DNA from: Spongilla lacustris
Lineage: Eukaryota > Porifera > Demospongiae > Spongillida > Spongillidae
Direction: 5' to 3'
NCBI GenBank assembly: GCA_949361645.1
Contig: OX442418.1
Location: 11,442,632-11,506,631 of the forward strand
DNA length: 64,000 bases
The notes beneath the pieces are model-generated. The model did no database searches. It was not told the DNA's origin and saw nothing but the letters and a program-made list of their open reading frames with translations. Positions within the stretch are counted from its first letter, which is position 1, and each line of letters opens with the position of its first letter. Positions 45,801-57,400 of this stretch are shown in pieces. Made by a program: the position numbers and the translations under genes.

Positions 45801-46114
45801 TTGCATCATGTATGATGTTCTGTACTGTTCACAGGCCTAGTCCGTTTGTTTACTATCCATTTGGTGCTGGACATAGGGCATGTATTGGAAGGCACTTTGC
45901 CATGGTATGATTGTTCTGTGATCTGTGTAACTCGCAAGGCCTGTACCTACATGTTATGTATATTCTGTTCCAGATGGAAGCTAAGTTGGTTCTCAGCAGA
46001 CTCCTCCAGACCTTCAAGGTGGTGCTTCCCTCTGATTACAAGATTTGTGTTGTGGAGCGCACCACCAGGCAGCCTCATGACAATGTTGTGTGTACCTTGA
46101 TATCCAGAAAGTAG
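39394..46114 (+). CDS. P450 copy C: cytochrome P450, CYP46 (cholesterol 24-hydroxylase)-like, 14 exons
   Basis: Exons: 39394-39536, 39607-39693, 39767-39848, 39908-39981, 40812-40898, 41167-41305, 41595-41729, 42498-42648, 42831-42893, 42964-43121, 45511-45624, 45693-45781, 45835-45904, 45974-46114. Every junction is GT..AG and the joined frame gives 510 residues ending ISRK. Residues about 10-36 form the membrane anchor, followed by RRKYRHIPTPK. Motifs in order: C-helix WKPRR (W144, R148), I-helix AGQETTAN (320-327) for oxygen activation, EETLR (E377, R380), NPARF (432-435), and FGAGHRACIG with the haem ligand Cys457. All expected catalytic residues are present. By family, it would be an ER-bound sterol or related lipid hydroxylase needing P450 reductase; the actual substrate cannot be read from the sequence. 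Exon 7 is four codons shorter than in copy B. It follows copy B by only 735 bp in the same direction, as in a tandem duplication. Confidence 0.88.
40950..41155. repeat. GT microsatellite in intron 5 of P450 copy C
   Basis: Two copies of a GTATTGGTGCGTTTCTGTGT unit precede a long (GT)n tract that ends just before the ATTCTGTGCAG acceptor of exon 6. Confidence 0.93.
42686..42822. repeat. GT microsatellite in intron 8 of P450 copy C
   Basis: A (GT)n tract with GC interruptions occupies most of the 182-base intron and ends close to the CCCCCACAG acceptor of exon 9. Confidence 0.93.
43770..44392. repeat. 25-bp minisatellite in intron 10 of P450 copy C
   Basis: About 24 units of ACCTGCACCCTCATAG followed by TTGTTAGTC, with two units that insert AT and later units that insert ACATGT. 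It lies mid-intron, unlike the arrays in copy B that touch splice sites. Confidence 0.95.
44466..44505. repeat. Perfect palindrome, 19-bp arms
   Basis: GTCTCTAAATGATTAACAT and its exact reverse complement are separated by two bases. It directly precedes the inverted repeat at 44511. Confidence 0.95.
44511..44687. repeat. Inverted-repeat (MITE-like) insertion in intron 10 of P450 copy C
   Basis: Left TGCTGGTGTGTGCATTATCT pairs with a right arm ending AATGTACACACCAGCA, and GATGTGTCAATATG pairs with CATATTGACACATC further in. Poly-G (44535-44556) on the left faces CCCCTCCCTCCCT on the right. No coding frame. Confidence 0.75.
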
Positions 46115-46387
46115 CAAATGTCTTTATGCATGCTTAGGTCACTGCTGAGGGTGTATATTTCTTGCAAATGCATAATTTTTTTAATTATTAGTTTAATTTT
46201 ATATATAATATTAGCTAGGTCTTCCACAGTTTTTGGACTCCTATAGTGTTTTAATTAAGCTTTATCTTGTTATTATTAGTTTATTAATATATACATCATA
46301 CAACATATTACATAAGATACACCTGAAAAAGTTAAACTCCATGTACAACCTAACTATTAACACTATAGCTACAAGGAAAACAATACA

Positions 46388-46980
46388 CTAGAGATGGATT
46401 GGGCTAAGGCCTCTTCCCAGGATGGCTCTTGCCACAGCTCTCACCAAACAGATGTTTAGGCGGCCATATATGTCAGCAAGAACTCTGGACTTGGGGCAGG
46501 AAAGATGGATAGCTAAATAGGTAGCCAGTCTTGAGAACATGTGTTGGGCCTCCTTCCCCCAGTTACCGTATGTCTCAACTGCCATTGGTATACAAATCCA
46601 TCCCAATTCATGATCGACACTTTGGGTTATTGGCAGCGTGTTTCCTAGTTTCAGCAGACAGAGCTGCCACACCTGCAATTCTACTTGACTCTTTCAAAGA
46701 GACTGGACTGAGGGGAGAAGTGACTGTGATGTCTAGGGCAGCAGGTTGGCCTCTCTCCCAACCCTCCACAAGGATGTCAGCTGGACAAGAGTGATTGTTA
46801 TCATGACACATACCATGTCCCACTTCCACCCTGACAGACAGGTGTGCCTTGCGACATAAATTTGCAATGATGTCACGCAATTTGTTGTGTCTGATGTCTG
46901 TGTCACCTCCATGTCTAAAAGACACACAGCATGGGGACTAAGGGAGTCAAGAGCGACCCCTGGACAAAATGGGCACACTG
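46388..46980 (-). pseudogene. LINE-type retroelement C-terminal fragment
   Basis: On the minus strand, CPFCPGVALDSLSPHAVC, then RHNKLRDIIA, LSVRVEVGHG, PADILVEGWERGQPAALDIT and, after a frameshift, ELGWICIPMAVETYGNWG, FSRLATYLAI and YGRLNICLVRAVARAIL. A Cys/His cluster followed by a PD..D nuclease-like core is the order seen at the C-terminus of R2-like LINEs with a restriction-like endonuclease; this assignment is inferred. The copy is split over frames and has no RT part. It begins about 270 bp after the stop codon of P450 copy C. Confidence 0.75.
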
Positions 46981-47149
46981 AGGCAAATGAAGTGCCCAGA
47001 CCCAGCCACCATCTGACAGCAGTTTGGAATTCCGGTGAGTGTTATTATTATTATTATGAAGTACAAATGAATACGTATACATGCACATGCACAAAATATG
47101 AGACACAACAACACAATAAACTACACTACTAAACAAGAGGCTGCCTAGC

Positions 47150-47560
47150 AATCATTGCACAGGCTTCTGCAATGCAATGTCAAGCGTGTGATATAGCCAG
47201 CAAGATACTGATGAAACTGGCTGATCTGATCTGTTGGCCACCATTCTGGCCAGAGTATTGAAAATTGGTACATTAGCTGTGCCCCAACCACCAAAAGACT
47301 CAACAGCCAAAGGAACAAAAAGTATATGTCCGGCATCTAAACTTTGTTCATACTTCTTCCTCTTTTGTTCCTCTCTCCAATGAGCAGCACAAATTAAGTT
47401 GTTCAGACTGAGTATGGTGGAAATCTAAAAGATGAACCTGTGTAGGGCTGACAACAGTGATGTCCATTGCTAAAGGTTCACCCCTCTGATACCAGGCAGA
47501 ATGTATGGTTTTTCCAGATGAGGTGAAAGGGCTGCCTGAGAAGCCATGCGAAACAATTGT
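47150..47560 (-). pseudogene. Diverged LINE C-terminal fragment
   Basis: Minus-strand frames give AMDITVVSPTQ, AAHWREEQKRKKYEQ and ILFVPLAVESFGGWG in the same order as the other LINE tails in this window. Stops and a frameshift at about 47430 show decay. Confidence 0.6.
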
Positions 47561-47864
47561 ATCGCGAATAGCGTCTGGTTAGATCGCCGTTCACTTTACA
47601 AACAGTTGCATGGTGCCCAGACCTAACTTGGTCATTATGGAGTCTTCACTAAAAACTTCTGCCCTCAACCACACCATCTAGCTACAGCTCTCCATTCATG
47701 TGGTGAAAGTGTTAGACCAAGTTGTTTGGAATCACATGTATTAATTAATTAATTAAAATATGTTATTATATAACGACTTTTTGTTGTAGTATCATAACGC
47801 GAATCGATGTATGCACACACAACCGCATGTACGCAATTCAACACAAAGTTCATCAACCTGCTGC

Positions 47865-48095
47865 ACTAGGTGGGAGGACTGAGAATGGCACAAGCATTAG
47901 CTCTAATTAGTGAATGACTGAGACGGCCAAAGAGGTCAGCCAATGCCTTAGATTTAGAGGTATTCCCATGAATGGCTAAACGAGTGGCTACTTGTGTGAA
48001 AGCCTTTAAAGCCTCTGGACCCTATGCACCATAACACTCTACCGCCAGTGGAATACATTTCCAACTCAGTTCAGCACATTTTGTGTCATTTCTGA
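47865..48095 (-). pseudogene. LINE C-terminal fragment
   Basis: The minus strand reads CAELSWKCIPLAVECYGA, a stop, then EALKAFTQVATRLAI and ADLFGRLSHSLIRANACAIL, matching the fragment at 112-340 most closely. Confidence 0.7.
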
Positions 48096-48204
48096 GTATG
48101 TTTTAATTTCTGAACTCAGCTGCTCTTGCTGCAACACCTAAGTACATGCCCGCCTTGCTTAATTTTATTATAATAAGCAGAACTGTGAAAGCACCACAGT
48201 AATG

Positions 48205-48420
48205 ATGCAAAATGTGGAGAGTTAGGTTGGGTTTGCATTCCCCTGGTGGTAGAGTCCTATGGAAGTTGGGGGCCTGAAGCTCAACGTAGTCTCTCCAGAC
48301 TTGCTGGAAGACTAGCCACTAGACTGGGGCAGCCTAAGTCTGTCAGTACAAATCTGATCTATGGCAGATTAAACTTGACCCTGATAAGAGCCAACTCCAG
48401 GGCCATTCTATCTAGAGTAT
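48205..48420 (+). pseudogene. LINE C-terminal fragment
   Basis: GELGWVCIPLVVESYGSWG, RSLSRLAGRLATRL and YGRLNLTLIRANSRAIL follow in one open frame. It is in opposite orientation to its neighbour at 47865-48095. Confidence 0.75.
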
Positions 48421-48429
48421 GTTTTTGAC

Positions 48430-51400
48430 ATTGTGTTGTGTCTTTAAATTGTATATATTGCATATAATGATTATATGATAGTACATGAAAAAAATAAGCA
48501 AATAATTAACAAATCCTTGCTATATTGTGTGTGTGCATGGGGTGGGGGGGGGGGGAGGGAGACGGGGGCATGCAGAATAGAATTGTTTGCAGTTTGAAAA
48601 ACACGTAATGCAGCCAAATTCTGCTTATTTACCCGTACATGCACACATGACATAGATTGTACAGCATAGTAATCAGATTTGCGTAGCAACTTGAATCAGA
48701 TTGTACAACATCTCTGTGTCGATGTTTGTTGTAGAAACTAATAATGTAATTTCATTTACCCTCTCCTCCCCACAGACTTGATACATAGTTGTCCAACGCT
48801 TTTCAAATCCTGATAAGCATGGTTTGATTCTTATTGCCTTATTCATCAAATCACTTTTAACACACTTCTTTATACAGTTGGATTACACATGGTTATTACT
48901 ATGCATGGAAGGTGAAAGTTTTCCTCACAACTACAGGCATACCCTATACACATGCACCTTCAAGCATTATATATGACCTGCATATGCCTGCATGAACATG
49001 GCCGTGCACAGGAAGTCCTAATATCAGTAGTATATGCTTCATAATACTTGCTGGCCCATTCATATTCAAAACACCATGCAGATACACATGTCACTGAGTA
49101 CTGGAAAATGTTCATATGGCTAGAGGCTAGTCCTCAATCAGGGGCACGTGGTGAAAAGTATCTTTGAATGTAGGTACTGGGGGAGGGGCATGCAAAAACG
49201 GACAACTGTGTTACTCGAAATCTATTTCAAACTTGACTTTAACCACGTGAACATTTTTCAGTAGTCAGTGACATGTGGAGAATTGTACATGTATCTGGTG
49301 TCATGGACGTGAAAGAGCTGTGTAGTACCATGAAGTAAATCTAGCAATACTACTGATACTAGGACTTCCTAGCTCTGTAAGACCATACAGTATATATGGG
49401 ATGCCTTGTAGTAGTAAGAGTGACATAAAGTTCATGGTAGACATTCTTAAAGATCTTCAGGAAAATACTCTGGCAAGCTACAATACAGGTGAGAATATGT
49501 CGCACCTTTTTGAACATGTTTTCTGTAGTGATGCGGTGTTTTCCTGCTAGCCTTGCTAATTGGGCGCGTGCTGCTTGTAACCAGCAAAAAGTGTCAGTTG
49601 CAGAAAATAGTATCGTAATGGTAGTACTAGTGTAGTTGTAGTAGAAATACTCATAATATTAGGTGCCTACAGCTGCCTGTAACTATTGATGTAATGTTTC
49701 AATTATACATTGTAACCATTCCATTATTAATAATAAGTATCATATACATGTCAATTTACAAAACAGTGAAAACAGCAACACAATCACTACTGCATACTAT
49801 AAGCATACTCACCACTGCCATCATGCACTCTTGAGTGTGGGTGTACGTAGACAAAGTGTAGAGGTGTATGGAGTGGCAAAATGTCGAAGTGTCGCAAGAG
49901 TCAGGGCTAAGAGTTTTGCCCCTTTACTCTGCTCCCCCCCCCCCCCCCCCCCCCCCAAAATTTGATAACTTTGACACCCTAACTTTCATACTTCATAACG
50001 TTTTCTTACACCCCTCTGAAAAACTAATAATAGCATTATTTATGTGGCCCTCAATGAGGGTGGTGTCTTCCACTTCGTTTTTTTTATCCCCCCCCCCCCC
50101 CCCCCTCCCCCCTCCCAAGTTGCATGGTAAATTGTTAAAGGCTGTAAGTCATGATGGGGGGGGGGGGGTAATTGCATGGCTTCCATGCCTCATCTACATG
50201 TAGCTTCCTATTTGAATTTACTATAACATTACACACCATGACTGAATCAGTCCACTATATTCATATAAACACATGTACTTTTACAAGCAGCAAAGTTTCA
50301 GTTGATTGCCTATATGTGTAAGTGGCTGCTAAACTGACTTTCATGAATGATATCTACATGATGTCCATGCAAGACTTTCATTCCTTTCAGCAAAGCCATG
50401 TCAACATATCATCGAAATGCAGTACATGTACATGAATGTAAAGCTAATGCAAAAGTTTTCACAATGTATAAGTATATTCTATTATCTTTGGTTTTTATGT
50501 TTACACTGAGGATGTGCCATTTGGGTGATTATGACCCTCTGCCGGGAGAATTCCTGTGCGGGTGAACATCATCCATCGAGTTGCTGTCTGTAATATTGAT
50601 TTAATCCTCTTGTTCTCACCTTCTTTATCCCTCTGTATGGCTTTTTTTTTTCTTTTTGTGATCCAGTTAACTTATACAGTGTCATCACTGTGGTGGAAGA
50701 GGGTACTTGGATCCCTATGAGCGTGTCCTTGGGCATGCATTTGTTTCCCATTCCTGGTGCTCTGTGAAATGATTGCAAGGGCCTAACATGTGTAGAAAGG
50801 GTAATGTGTGGGAGGGGAGGGCATGACTGAGAGAAAAGGTGATTATATCAGCACCTCACTGTGGTGAGTGGCAGTCTGATATTTGTGCATGTGTGGTATG
50901 AGTGTGTGTTACAAATTCAGAGATGCCGTCCTCTACAAACCAACATATGCGCCATGTCAAGACATTATGAACCCATGTGTTTTTACAAATGCAGATGGTT
51001 TGCCTGCCAGGGGTCATCATTCCCTTAGTTTATATCCTGTGTTAGAGGAATTTGTACTCACTAGGGGATGCAATTTTCACATTAGGACAAATTCAACCAA
51101 CACCCAAGGCACTTATGATTAGCAGGTGAGATGTTCACATACCATCTCCTTACCAGTCTAACACACCATCGCATCAATTAATTAAGACCAGTGTCCCCAC
51201 ATCCTTCTGGGGACCTGGGTACTGATCTTATACAAAGCAGAAGCTGGTACCAGAAATCTTCTGAGTTCTGAGTGCCTCCTATAGTAGTATGATAATATTA
51301 TCGAATATTTTCTCTATGTTGCCCATGTAGTACCGAAAGGTTCGGCGCTCAGATGTGCTACAACCACATTACTAGTAGTGACTCCGCGGCCAAAACTCGG

Positions 51401-52150
51401 ATGATGTTTGTAAAAGCCACGTCGGCCCACGTGCGCGCCTTTTGGATATTGTGCAATATCACAACTCTTTCGTCATATCTCAGCTCGCTTTAGGATCAGT
51501 GTAGTAAAGCAACACATCACTTGGCTATATGTCCAAAAGGGAGGGTACCTGTGATGGCTATATAGCCACATAACACCACTGTACGTGTAGTGACTAATGT
51601 TCGCCCAGTTTAATTAAGTTACGCAGGCTGCCAGTTATAGGAATGACCATACTGACGTGCGTGTATGTCGGGGACGCGTGAAATTGCACGCGCAGGCTGG
51701 TGCAGCTGCATATACATGTACATATTGCATGGTCAAGTCCATGCATACATAGTCTATGTAAAGATGTGGCCCACATATATTGCAGTTTTTATAGATGACT
51801 TTTAAGGTATTATTAAAAACGTTATATTTCCGAGTCCATATGTAGCGCATGCCCAGTCTCAAACAGACTATAAACTTGATGATAGCTTAGAACACATATA
51901 CGCATACAATACACGCGATTATATACTGTTCTGCCTATTGTTCATTAATGCACACGGCACTTCAGCTCTCGAATGTTCTGCCGTCAGACTGTCGCCAGCC
52001 GTTGCCATCGTTACACATACATTCGTTTCTTTTGCCCCATCCCTTATGTACATATGATGCGATTTTGATGTTATACCCGCTGGCTGTATCCAAGGCCTGA
52101 CAGGTCCAACTGCAAGAGGTAAATATCATAACCTCATGCAACACCCAAAA
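48430..52150. other. Non-coding stretch between LINE fragments and foldback MITEs
   Basis: No exon can be supported. It contains poly-C tracts (about 49936-49956 and 50089-50105) and poly-G runs (48544-48554 and 50156-50168). The frame at 50883-51122 has no recognised domain. Confidence 0.5.
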
Positions 52151-52157
52151 TAATGCC

Positions 52158-52582
52158 CTAGTAGGAAAATGCTGTCCTTTCAAACGGTTTCTTTTTACCT
52201 TTACAGCAATGATTCAGGCGAGGCGTAATGTCAAACTTAGTGCAGCGATGAACCATTTTAGAAATTTACTTGCGTGCCACACCTCCATTTCTACGTGACG
52301 TCAAACATTTACTACTTATTAAATAAATGGCACAATTACAAAGACGCTTCAACACTTCGCGTAAAGCTTATTAATAAATTTATGAAGACAAAGTGGAAGA
52401 CAATAAAATTTCTTCCCCATCGTCGTCTGATTCGGTGCAATTTCAGATCCCTCATCAGACTGAGAGTTATGTTCTGATTCGCTTCCTGTCCAAGTCTATC
52501 ATGTTTATTCCGCGTGACGTCACGTAGAAATGGTGGGGCACGTATAAGTAAATTTATAAAATGGGCACAATTTTCCTACTAG
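52158..52582. mobile_element. Inverted-repeat MITE, 425 bp
   Basis: Outer ends CTAGTAGGAAAAT and ATTTTCCTACTAG are inverted. An inner pair around CCATTTCTACGTGACGTCA (52286-52304) and TGACGTCACGTAGAAATGG (52515-52533) extends the stem with TAAATTTAC-type flanks. There is no coding frame. Confidence 0.75.
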
Positions 52583-52797
52583 TGATTAAAATTTGGCATT
52601 AGAAGTATTTTCGGTGTTGGAATTATGATAAGTTTTACCTCCGGGACCTATCAGGCATCAGATACAGCCAGAAATCGTTTTCTCGAATTTGGCAAGAAAT
52701 GAATGAATAGTCGCCGAACTATAACGTTTTCAAAAACACCTTAATGTCCAATGTACTGGACGTCATCCTGGCCAGGGTATACATTTGTCTACCTCGC

Positions 52798-53330
52798 GGT
52801 GTACAGAAAGTAACTTTTTTTCCCCCGTACTGCCGGTTTAGTATCCCTTTTACATTTGACGGTGCACATTCAATGCACGTGCACAGGTACTTTGGAGCTT
52901 GGCCCAAAATTGTCCAGCTCTAATTCTTTTTCTTTGGTCCCAAGTTAGCGTGTCAAAGTGAAGCTATTCGATTGCGCCACGCGTGTTACGATAACGTTCG
53001 TAACTCGATCGGCAAAACTCAACCTAGCGTGGCTGAAAAACATATGCTAAGGACGTTTGAACCATGTATTACGTCTTAGACGTGTTATTAAGCCACGCTA
53101 GATCGAGTTTGGTCGAGTTACCAATGTTATCATAATCACGCGTAGCGGCCGGTGTATTGCAATCGAATATCTTAACCGCTTGACGCGCTAACTTGGAACC
53201 AGAAAAAGGAATTGAGCTTGACAATTTCGGGCCAAGCTCCAAAGGACCTGTACAACGAGCATGCACCCTCAAGTGTAAAAGGGATGCTAAACTTGCAGAA
53301 CGGGAATAAATTTATTTTCTGTACCCGGTA
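52798..53330. mobile_element. Imperfect foldback element, about 530 bp
   Basis: GTACAGAAAGTAAC, TTTAGTATCCCTTTTACA and TTTGGAGCTTGGCCC on the left are matched in inverted order on the right by GGGCCAAGCTCCAAA, TGTAAAAGGGATGCTAAA and ATTTTCTGTAC. CACGCGTGTTACGATAAC also pairs with GTTATCATAATCACGCG nearer the centre. Confidence 0.75.
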
Positions 53331-53700
53331 CGACATCCGGTACATTATACACATTAAAAGTCATCATTAAAAACGGTACCAATTTTCATATGTGCTACAT
53401 CTTTAGATGCATGTGTAGTCGAACCTAGGAAAATTTTGGCGTGGCATTAAATAATACTTGGCGGCGGCTAAAATTACACCTATCCCATGGGATAATATTT
53501 AGGATATTTTTTACAGCTATGTATATAACATACAAATATATCACAGGCACGCAACTATATATATTTCTGCCATCCGAATCGTAGATCTACATGTAGACAC
53601 CTTTCTGAATCTGATTATATATGACAATACACTCAAAATCAGTCTAAATAACACTTGCTCACAGTGTTTTAACACACCAGATTTCCGGTATACTATATCA

Positions 53701-53709
53701 TATAAATAG
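53701..53709 (+). promoter_or_regulatory. TATA-box candidate of P450 copy D
   Basis: TATAAATAG lies 47 bases before the first codon of copy D, leaving room for a start site about 25-30 bases downstream and a very short leader. It is supported by motif and spacing only. Confidence 0.4.
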
Positions 53710-53755
53710 AGAGCAATTGGCTGACCGGTTAGTCACGGTGTACCTGCATTATTGT

Positions 53756-54703
53756 ATGGATATGTGGCTTTTATACCTCGCGCTGACGGCGCTGCTTATC
53801 GCGACTGTTTTCTGTGTTCTCGCTGTGCTGAGCATCGTATACGTCCGGCGCAAATACTCCCATCTTCCTTCTCCGAAAATGACGAGGTACATAGTCACGC
53901 ATGCATGACCTGTACCAATCACTGATCAACTCATCACTTACACAAAATATATAAGCACGCACGCACGCATAATCGGTACGCTTCTCAGTTTTGTGTTCAT
54001 TGTATACATAGCTTCTTCTTCGGACACTATCTGGATATTCAGCGTGAGAGACAGAAAAATAGCGGCGAAAATCCACCTGATGAATTGTTACTTCAATGGT
54101 AAGTCATTATAATTCCGGTTATACTCGAGGGACGGTTAAATTAACTTAAATACTTGCACGCTCTTTGCACCCCGTCTTTCTCCCCTTCTCAATGCCGGGA
54201 AATTCGAAGCCAGACTTACATGTAGCTAGCCAGTGTGATGAAGACCCTGATAAAAACGTTTCTTGGGAACTTGGACATTGCATGATCTAAACGCACTGAG
54301 CACTATTTAATATATGTATATTGTGACAGTGTGATAATGCTGTGAGCATGCATGTTTAGTACGATATGTATATATCTATATATATACAGAGGCGTCAAAA
54401 GCACTTCAGTCCGTTATATCTTTCGTACAGCGGGCAATGGAGCCGAGCTCTTTTGCTTAAATTGTATTTATTATTTTGTCCCCATTAGGGCATCAGAGGT
54501 CGGAAACATCTTTATCCTGTTCTTCACATGGAAGCCAGTTCTTGTGGTCTTGAATCCCTGCGATGTTGAGGTACAAGCTAGTAATCGTGGGTTCTCTCCG
54601 TACCACTAATCAGCACCTGAACTTTATAGGCTGTTCACATGACTACGCTGCACTCGAAGCCAAAGGCAGTAGCTAACGTCACAGGTGAAATATTTGGACA
54701 GAG
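53756..54703 (+). CDS. P450 copy D: 5' part of a CYP46-like cytochrome P450 (exons 1-4)
   Basis: Exons 53756-53886, 54012-54098, 54489-54570 and 54630-54703 have the same lengths (87, 82, 74) and phases as exons 2-4 of copies B and C, and exon 1 ends in phase 2 as they do. The start MDMWLL was chosen because it is the first ATG and begins the membrane anchor, which is followed by RRKYSHLPSPK. Exon 2 gives FFGHYLDIQRERQKNSGENP and exon 3 the ASEVGNIF block that forms the first beta-sheet region. No exon 5 (FLGQGLF block) is found in the following 9 kb, which is filled with transposon remnants. Either intron 4 is expanded beyond the window, as in copy B, or the gene is broken. No inactivating change is seen in the exons present. 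Confidence 0.78.
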
Positions 54704-55163
54704 GTATGCCTATGAGGGGATTTGTTTTATCAAGGAGGAGAGGCACAAGTTGGATATCATTTGAGAGCTAGCGCTCTAAAACTGGTCTTAATTTTACAAG
54801 AGCTATAGAAATATACTTATTGCATGGGTATATAAGAGTTATATAAACTTGTAAACGGCTATGCATGCATTAGTGGCTGCATGGGTGCATGGGTTTTTCA
54901 CCAAAAAAAAAAACTTAAATATTTCGTAGCATCTTGACATGGTACGTTTCTAGTGATGAAATATGGAGAATGAGTTAGGAGCAAACGCTCCTTTTGCTAG
55001 TTTATAACCCTATACTTTAGCAATTGAATTTGTAACGACAAGGCTGTTAGAATTCCTACAACAGTGGTATTAAAACTTTTTACGGTACGCACGACGATAC
55101 TGAACGCGTTAACGGCGCAACGAATAGTGCTAGGTGGAGTGATTGTTATAAATGCCCCAGCCT

Positions 55164-55200
55164 AGTTAAATATTCCGATCGTCGATCGGAATATTTAACT
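55164..55200. repeat. Near-perfect 37-bp palindrome
   Basis: AGTTAAATATTCCGATCG is followed by one base and its exact reverse complement. Confidence 0.95.
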
Positions 55201-55429
55201 ATGGATCGTTGAGCGGGTACCGTATATCGATCGTTATGCCGTTCAATAACAAAGTAGGTCTGGCTTGCAAGACTACAGGAAAGTCTGGAAGCAAGTTATT
55301 TACTATTCTACCAGGAGGAGCTGAGGGCGTGTACGTCATGCGCAGTATAGTGTTATTTGCGCATACCAATTGACTGTCTGGTAATCATGAATAAAGCTGG
55401 TCTTTGTCACACACATGATATTGTACAGG

Positions 55430-55565
55430 CAGGGGCGGATCCAGGATTTAGGGGCGGGGGGGGGGGGGGGAGTAAAGTGATATAAGTGCAAGGGCGTGGC
55501 GGGACACGCCTACCCCCACAAGGAGGGTATGGGGGAGCGCTGTAAGCTCCCCCATCGAGGTCTGC
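55430..55565. repeat. G-rich block with inverted GGGGGAGC motifs
   Basis: A poly-G run (about 55454-55470) precedes GGGGGAGCGCTGTAAGCTCC. The inverted GGGGGAGC and GCTCCCCC motifs resemble those at 9650-9725 and suggest a dispersed repeat. Confidence 0.5.
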
Positions 55566-55679
55566 CGCTTTGTAACTGTTAAAGTCACAAAACATAGCAT
55601 AATTGCGTAGAAACATGCTAAAACCTTGAACGGCCCGACATTACAAATCATTGATGCTCTGTCTCAATTTGTCGAGCTT

Positions 55680-57400
55680 GCTCTGCCAACATTATCCAAG
55701 ACAAATGTTTGGTCAAACTATGGAAAGGTGTCAATCCTAGGACCAGATAGGGGGACAGCAAGAATTCCCCCTTTAAAATGGAAAACGCTATAGCTGCTTC
55801 GCGCACTGTCCTGTCCATGCGTTGCTAAGATTTCGTCTTTTCTGTCAACGCATGCAGAGGAGTTGCTTGCTCGGCAAAGTTCTGGATAAACCTTCTGTAA
55901 TAAGCTAGAGGTGCAGAAATAGACGCAACGTTTCGTGATTGTTGGGCACTGGCCAATTTCTAACACAACTGATTAGTCTTTGTATAGCCAATGCCTTTCG
56001 CAGAAACCGCGTAGCCCAAATATAGAACACTTCTGCGAAATAGCTATAGTTGACACTTACTAGGCTTTATAACTTCAAACCAGCTTCGTTTAACCTCCTG
56101 AGCACGTCTGCATGCCAGTCGAGTAAAGTGTTCCTCCACTGTCTGCATGGCTATAAAGACGATGCATGATACCAAGTATGGCATTCCAACTTAAACCAAG
56201 TAAAACCAAGGGCACTTAATTATTACATGGACTGGAAACCGCCGCGTAACGTAATATTATAAATTGTCGCAATCCTCGTTGCGCCTCGTTCCCAGATTTT
56301 TCGAACAAACAAAGGGTTTTGTGAAGTCGTCTTAGCTTTGGAGTGACTTACAGTTACAGAAAGCTGTTCTTTTGTTGAGGTAAATCCGTTATAAGTCTTA
56401 AAGATTACGTTAACATACGGGTCTTAGCTTCTAGGTGCGTGTTTTGCCTTGCTACGCTACTTTGGTTAGGTTCCTTGACACACCGATGAGCAGACATTTG
56501 TTTTGAAAGGTGTTTTCAACGCTTAATGGTATGATACAACTCGTATGTTAGTTTGTATTGGAAAGGATGTTTTTTACAGAAAGGGCAAACGATTTTAATC
56601 GAACGATGCGCATGTTCTCTTTGTCAGGCCTCTGCAAATATGGTAATAGTTATGGCCTTATTTAACGTTCCACAGTATACCAGGATGGTTTCTCTAACTC
56701 GAGATTATATTTACATGATGACTGGACCCGTATTTTTTTGTATACATTACTTTGAACTGATGTTTATTAATTATTGGTTCGTTGCTCATTTTGAATTAGC
56801 GATGCCAAAAATAGCGAAGAATGGTTTATACATAACAAAAACAACGTCACGGCACCCCAGTCAAGTCCCAGTCTTCTGATGCACTACAACAGTCACATCA
56901 TCGTGTACATGTACTGACTCATTAATAATTCATGAGCAATGAGGATGGCGACATGAATTTATTGTGGTTTCCAGTCCATGTAATAATTAAGTGTCCTTGG
57001 TAATACCCACGCGGAACTGGGGAAGACCAAAAGGGGTAACGAACGTGTTCTTCTCTTCGTCGGAAGGATCCATTTCCACCTGCCAGATAGTATCCGTTGG
57101 CCAAGTCGATTTTTAAAAACCATTTTGCTCCTGCAAGGGTGTCTAATGCATCATCGATTCTGGGTGTGGGCTGTACATATTCTTTTTTGTTACATCGTTA
57201 ACACGACGGTAATCGACCCTGAACCTGCGAACCGTCTTTCTTCTTCGCCAGAACTATGGGCAATGACCATGTTCCATCAGCTGGTTCGATGATTCCTTGG
57301 TATAACATTAATATTCCCTGTATCATTTTTTGGACCATGCATGTCTCGCTGATGGAACGACAATGCAACCTGCGAGCTTGTTGATGCATATGGACAGTAC
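55680..57400 (-). pseudogene. Gypsy-type LTR retrotransposon pol remnant
   Basis: The minus strand from 57390 reads IQGILMLYQGIIEPADGTWS and LPIVLAKKKDGSQ, then PTPRIDDALDTLAGAKWFLK with LANGYYLAG, the first half of a Gypsy reverse transcriptase. After the insertion at 56206-57000 it resumes with EEHFTRLA, VLRRLNEAGLKL, LAYYRRFIQNFAEQATPLHA and LTEKTKSWQ, the RT-to-RNase H connection. Several frameshifts and stops are present and no LTR was found, so it is an old dead copy. Confidence 0.75.
56206..57000. mobile_element. TIR element (795 bp) inserted in the Gypsy remnant
   Basis: The left end CCAAGGGCACTTAATTATTA is mirrored at the right end, and the terminal inverted repeats extend 35 bp with one mismatch. 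The insertion splits the Gypsy RT between its GLPQFRV-like and EEHFTRLA blocks. Flanks TAAAA and TAATA may be a decayed 5-bp target duplication. The interior frame at 56553-56879 has no recognised domain. Confidence 0.8.

Noticed and set aside
50883..51122. 79-residue open frame
   Set aside because: No recognisable domain, no signal peptide and no convincing splice partners.
56553..56879. 108-residue open frame inside the TIR element
   Set aside because: No transposase motif; probably chance in AT-rich DNA.
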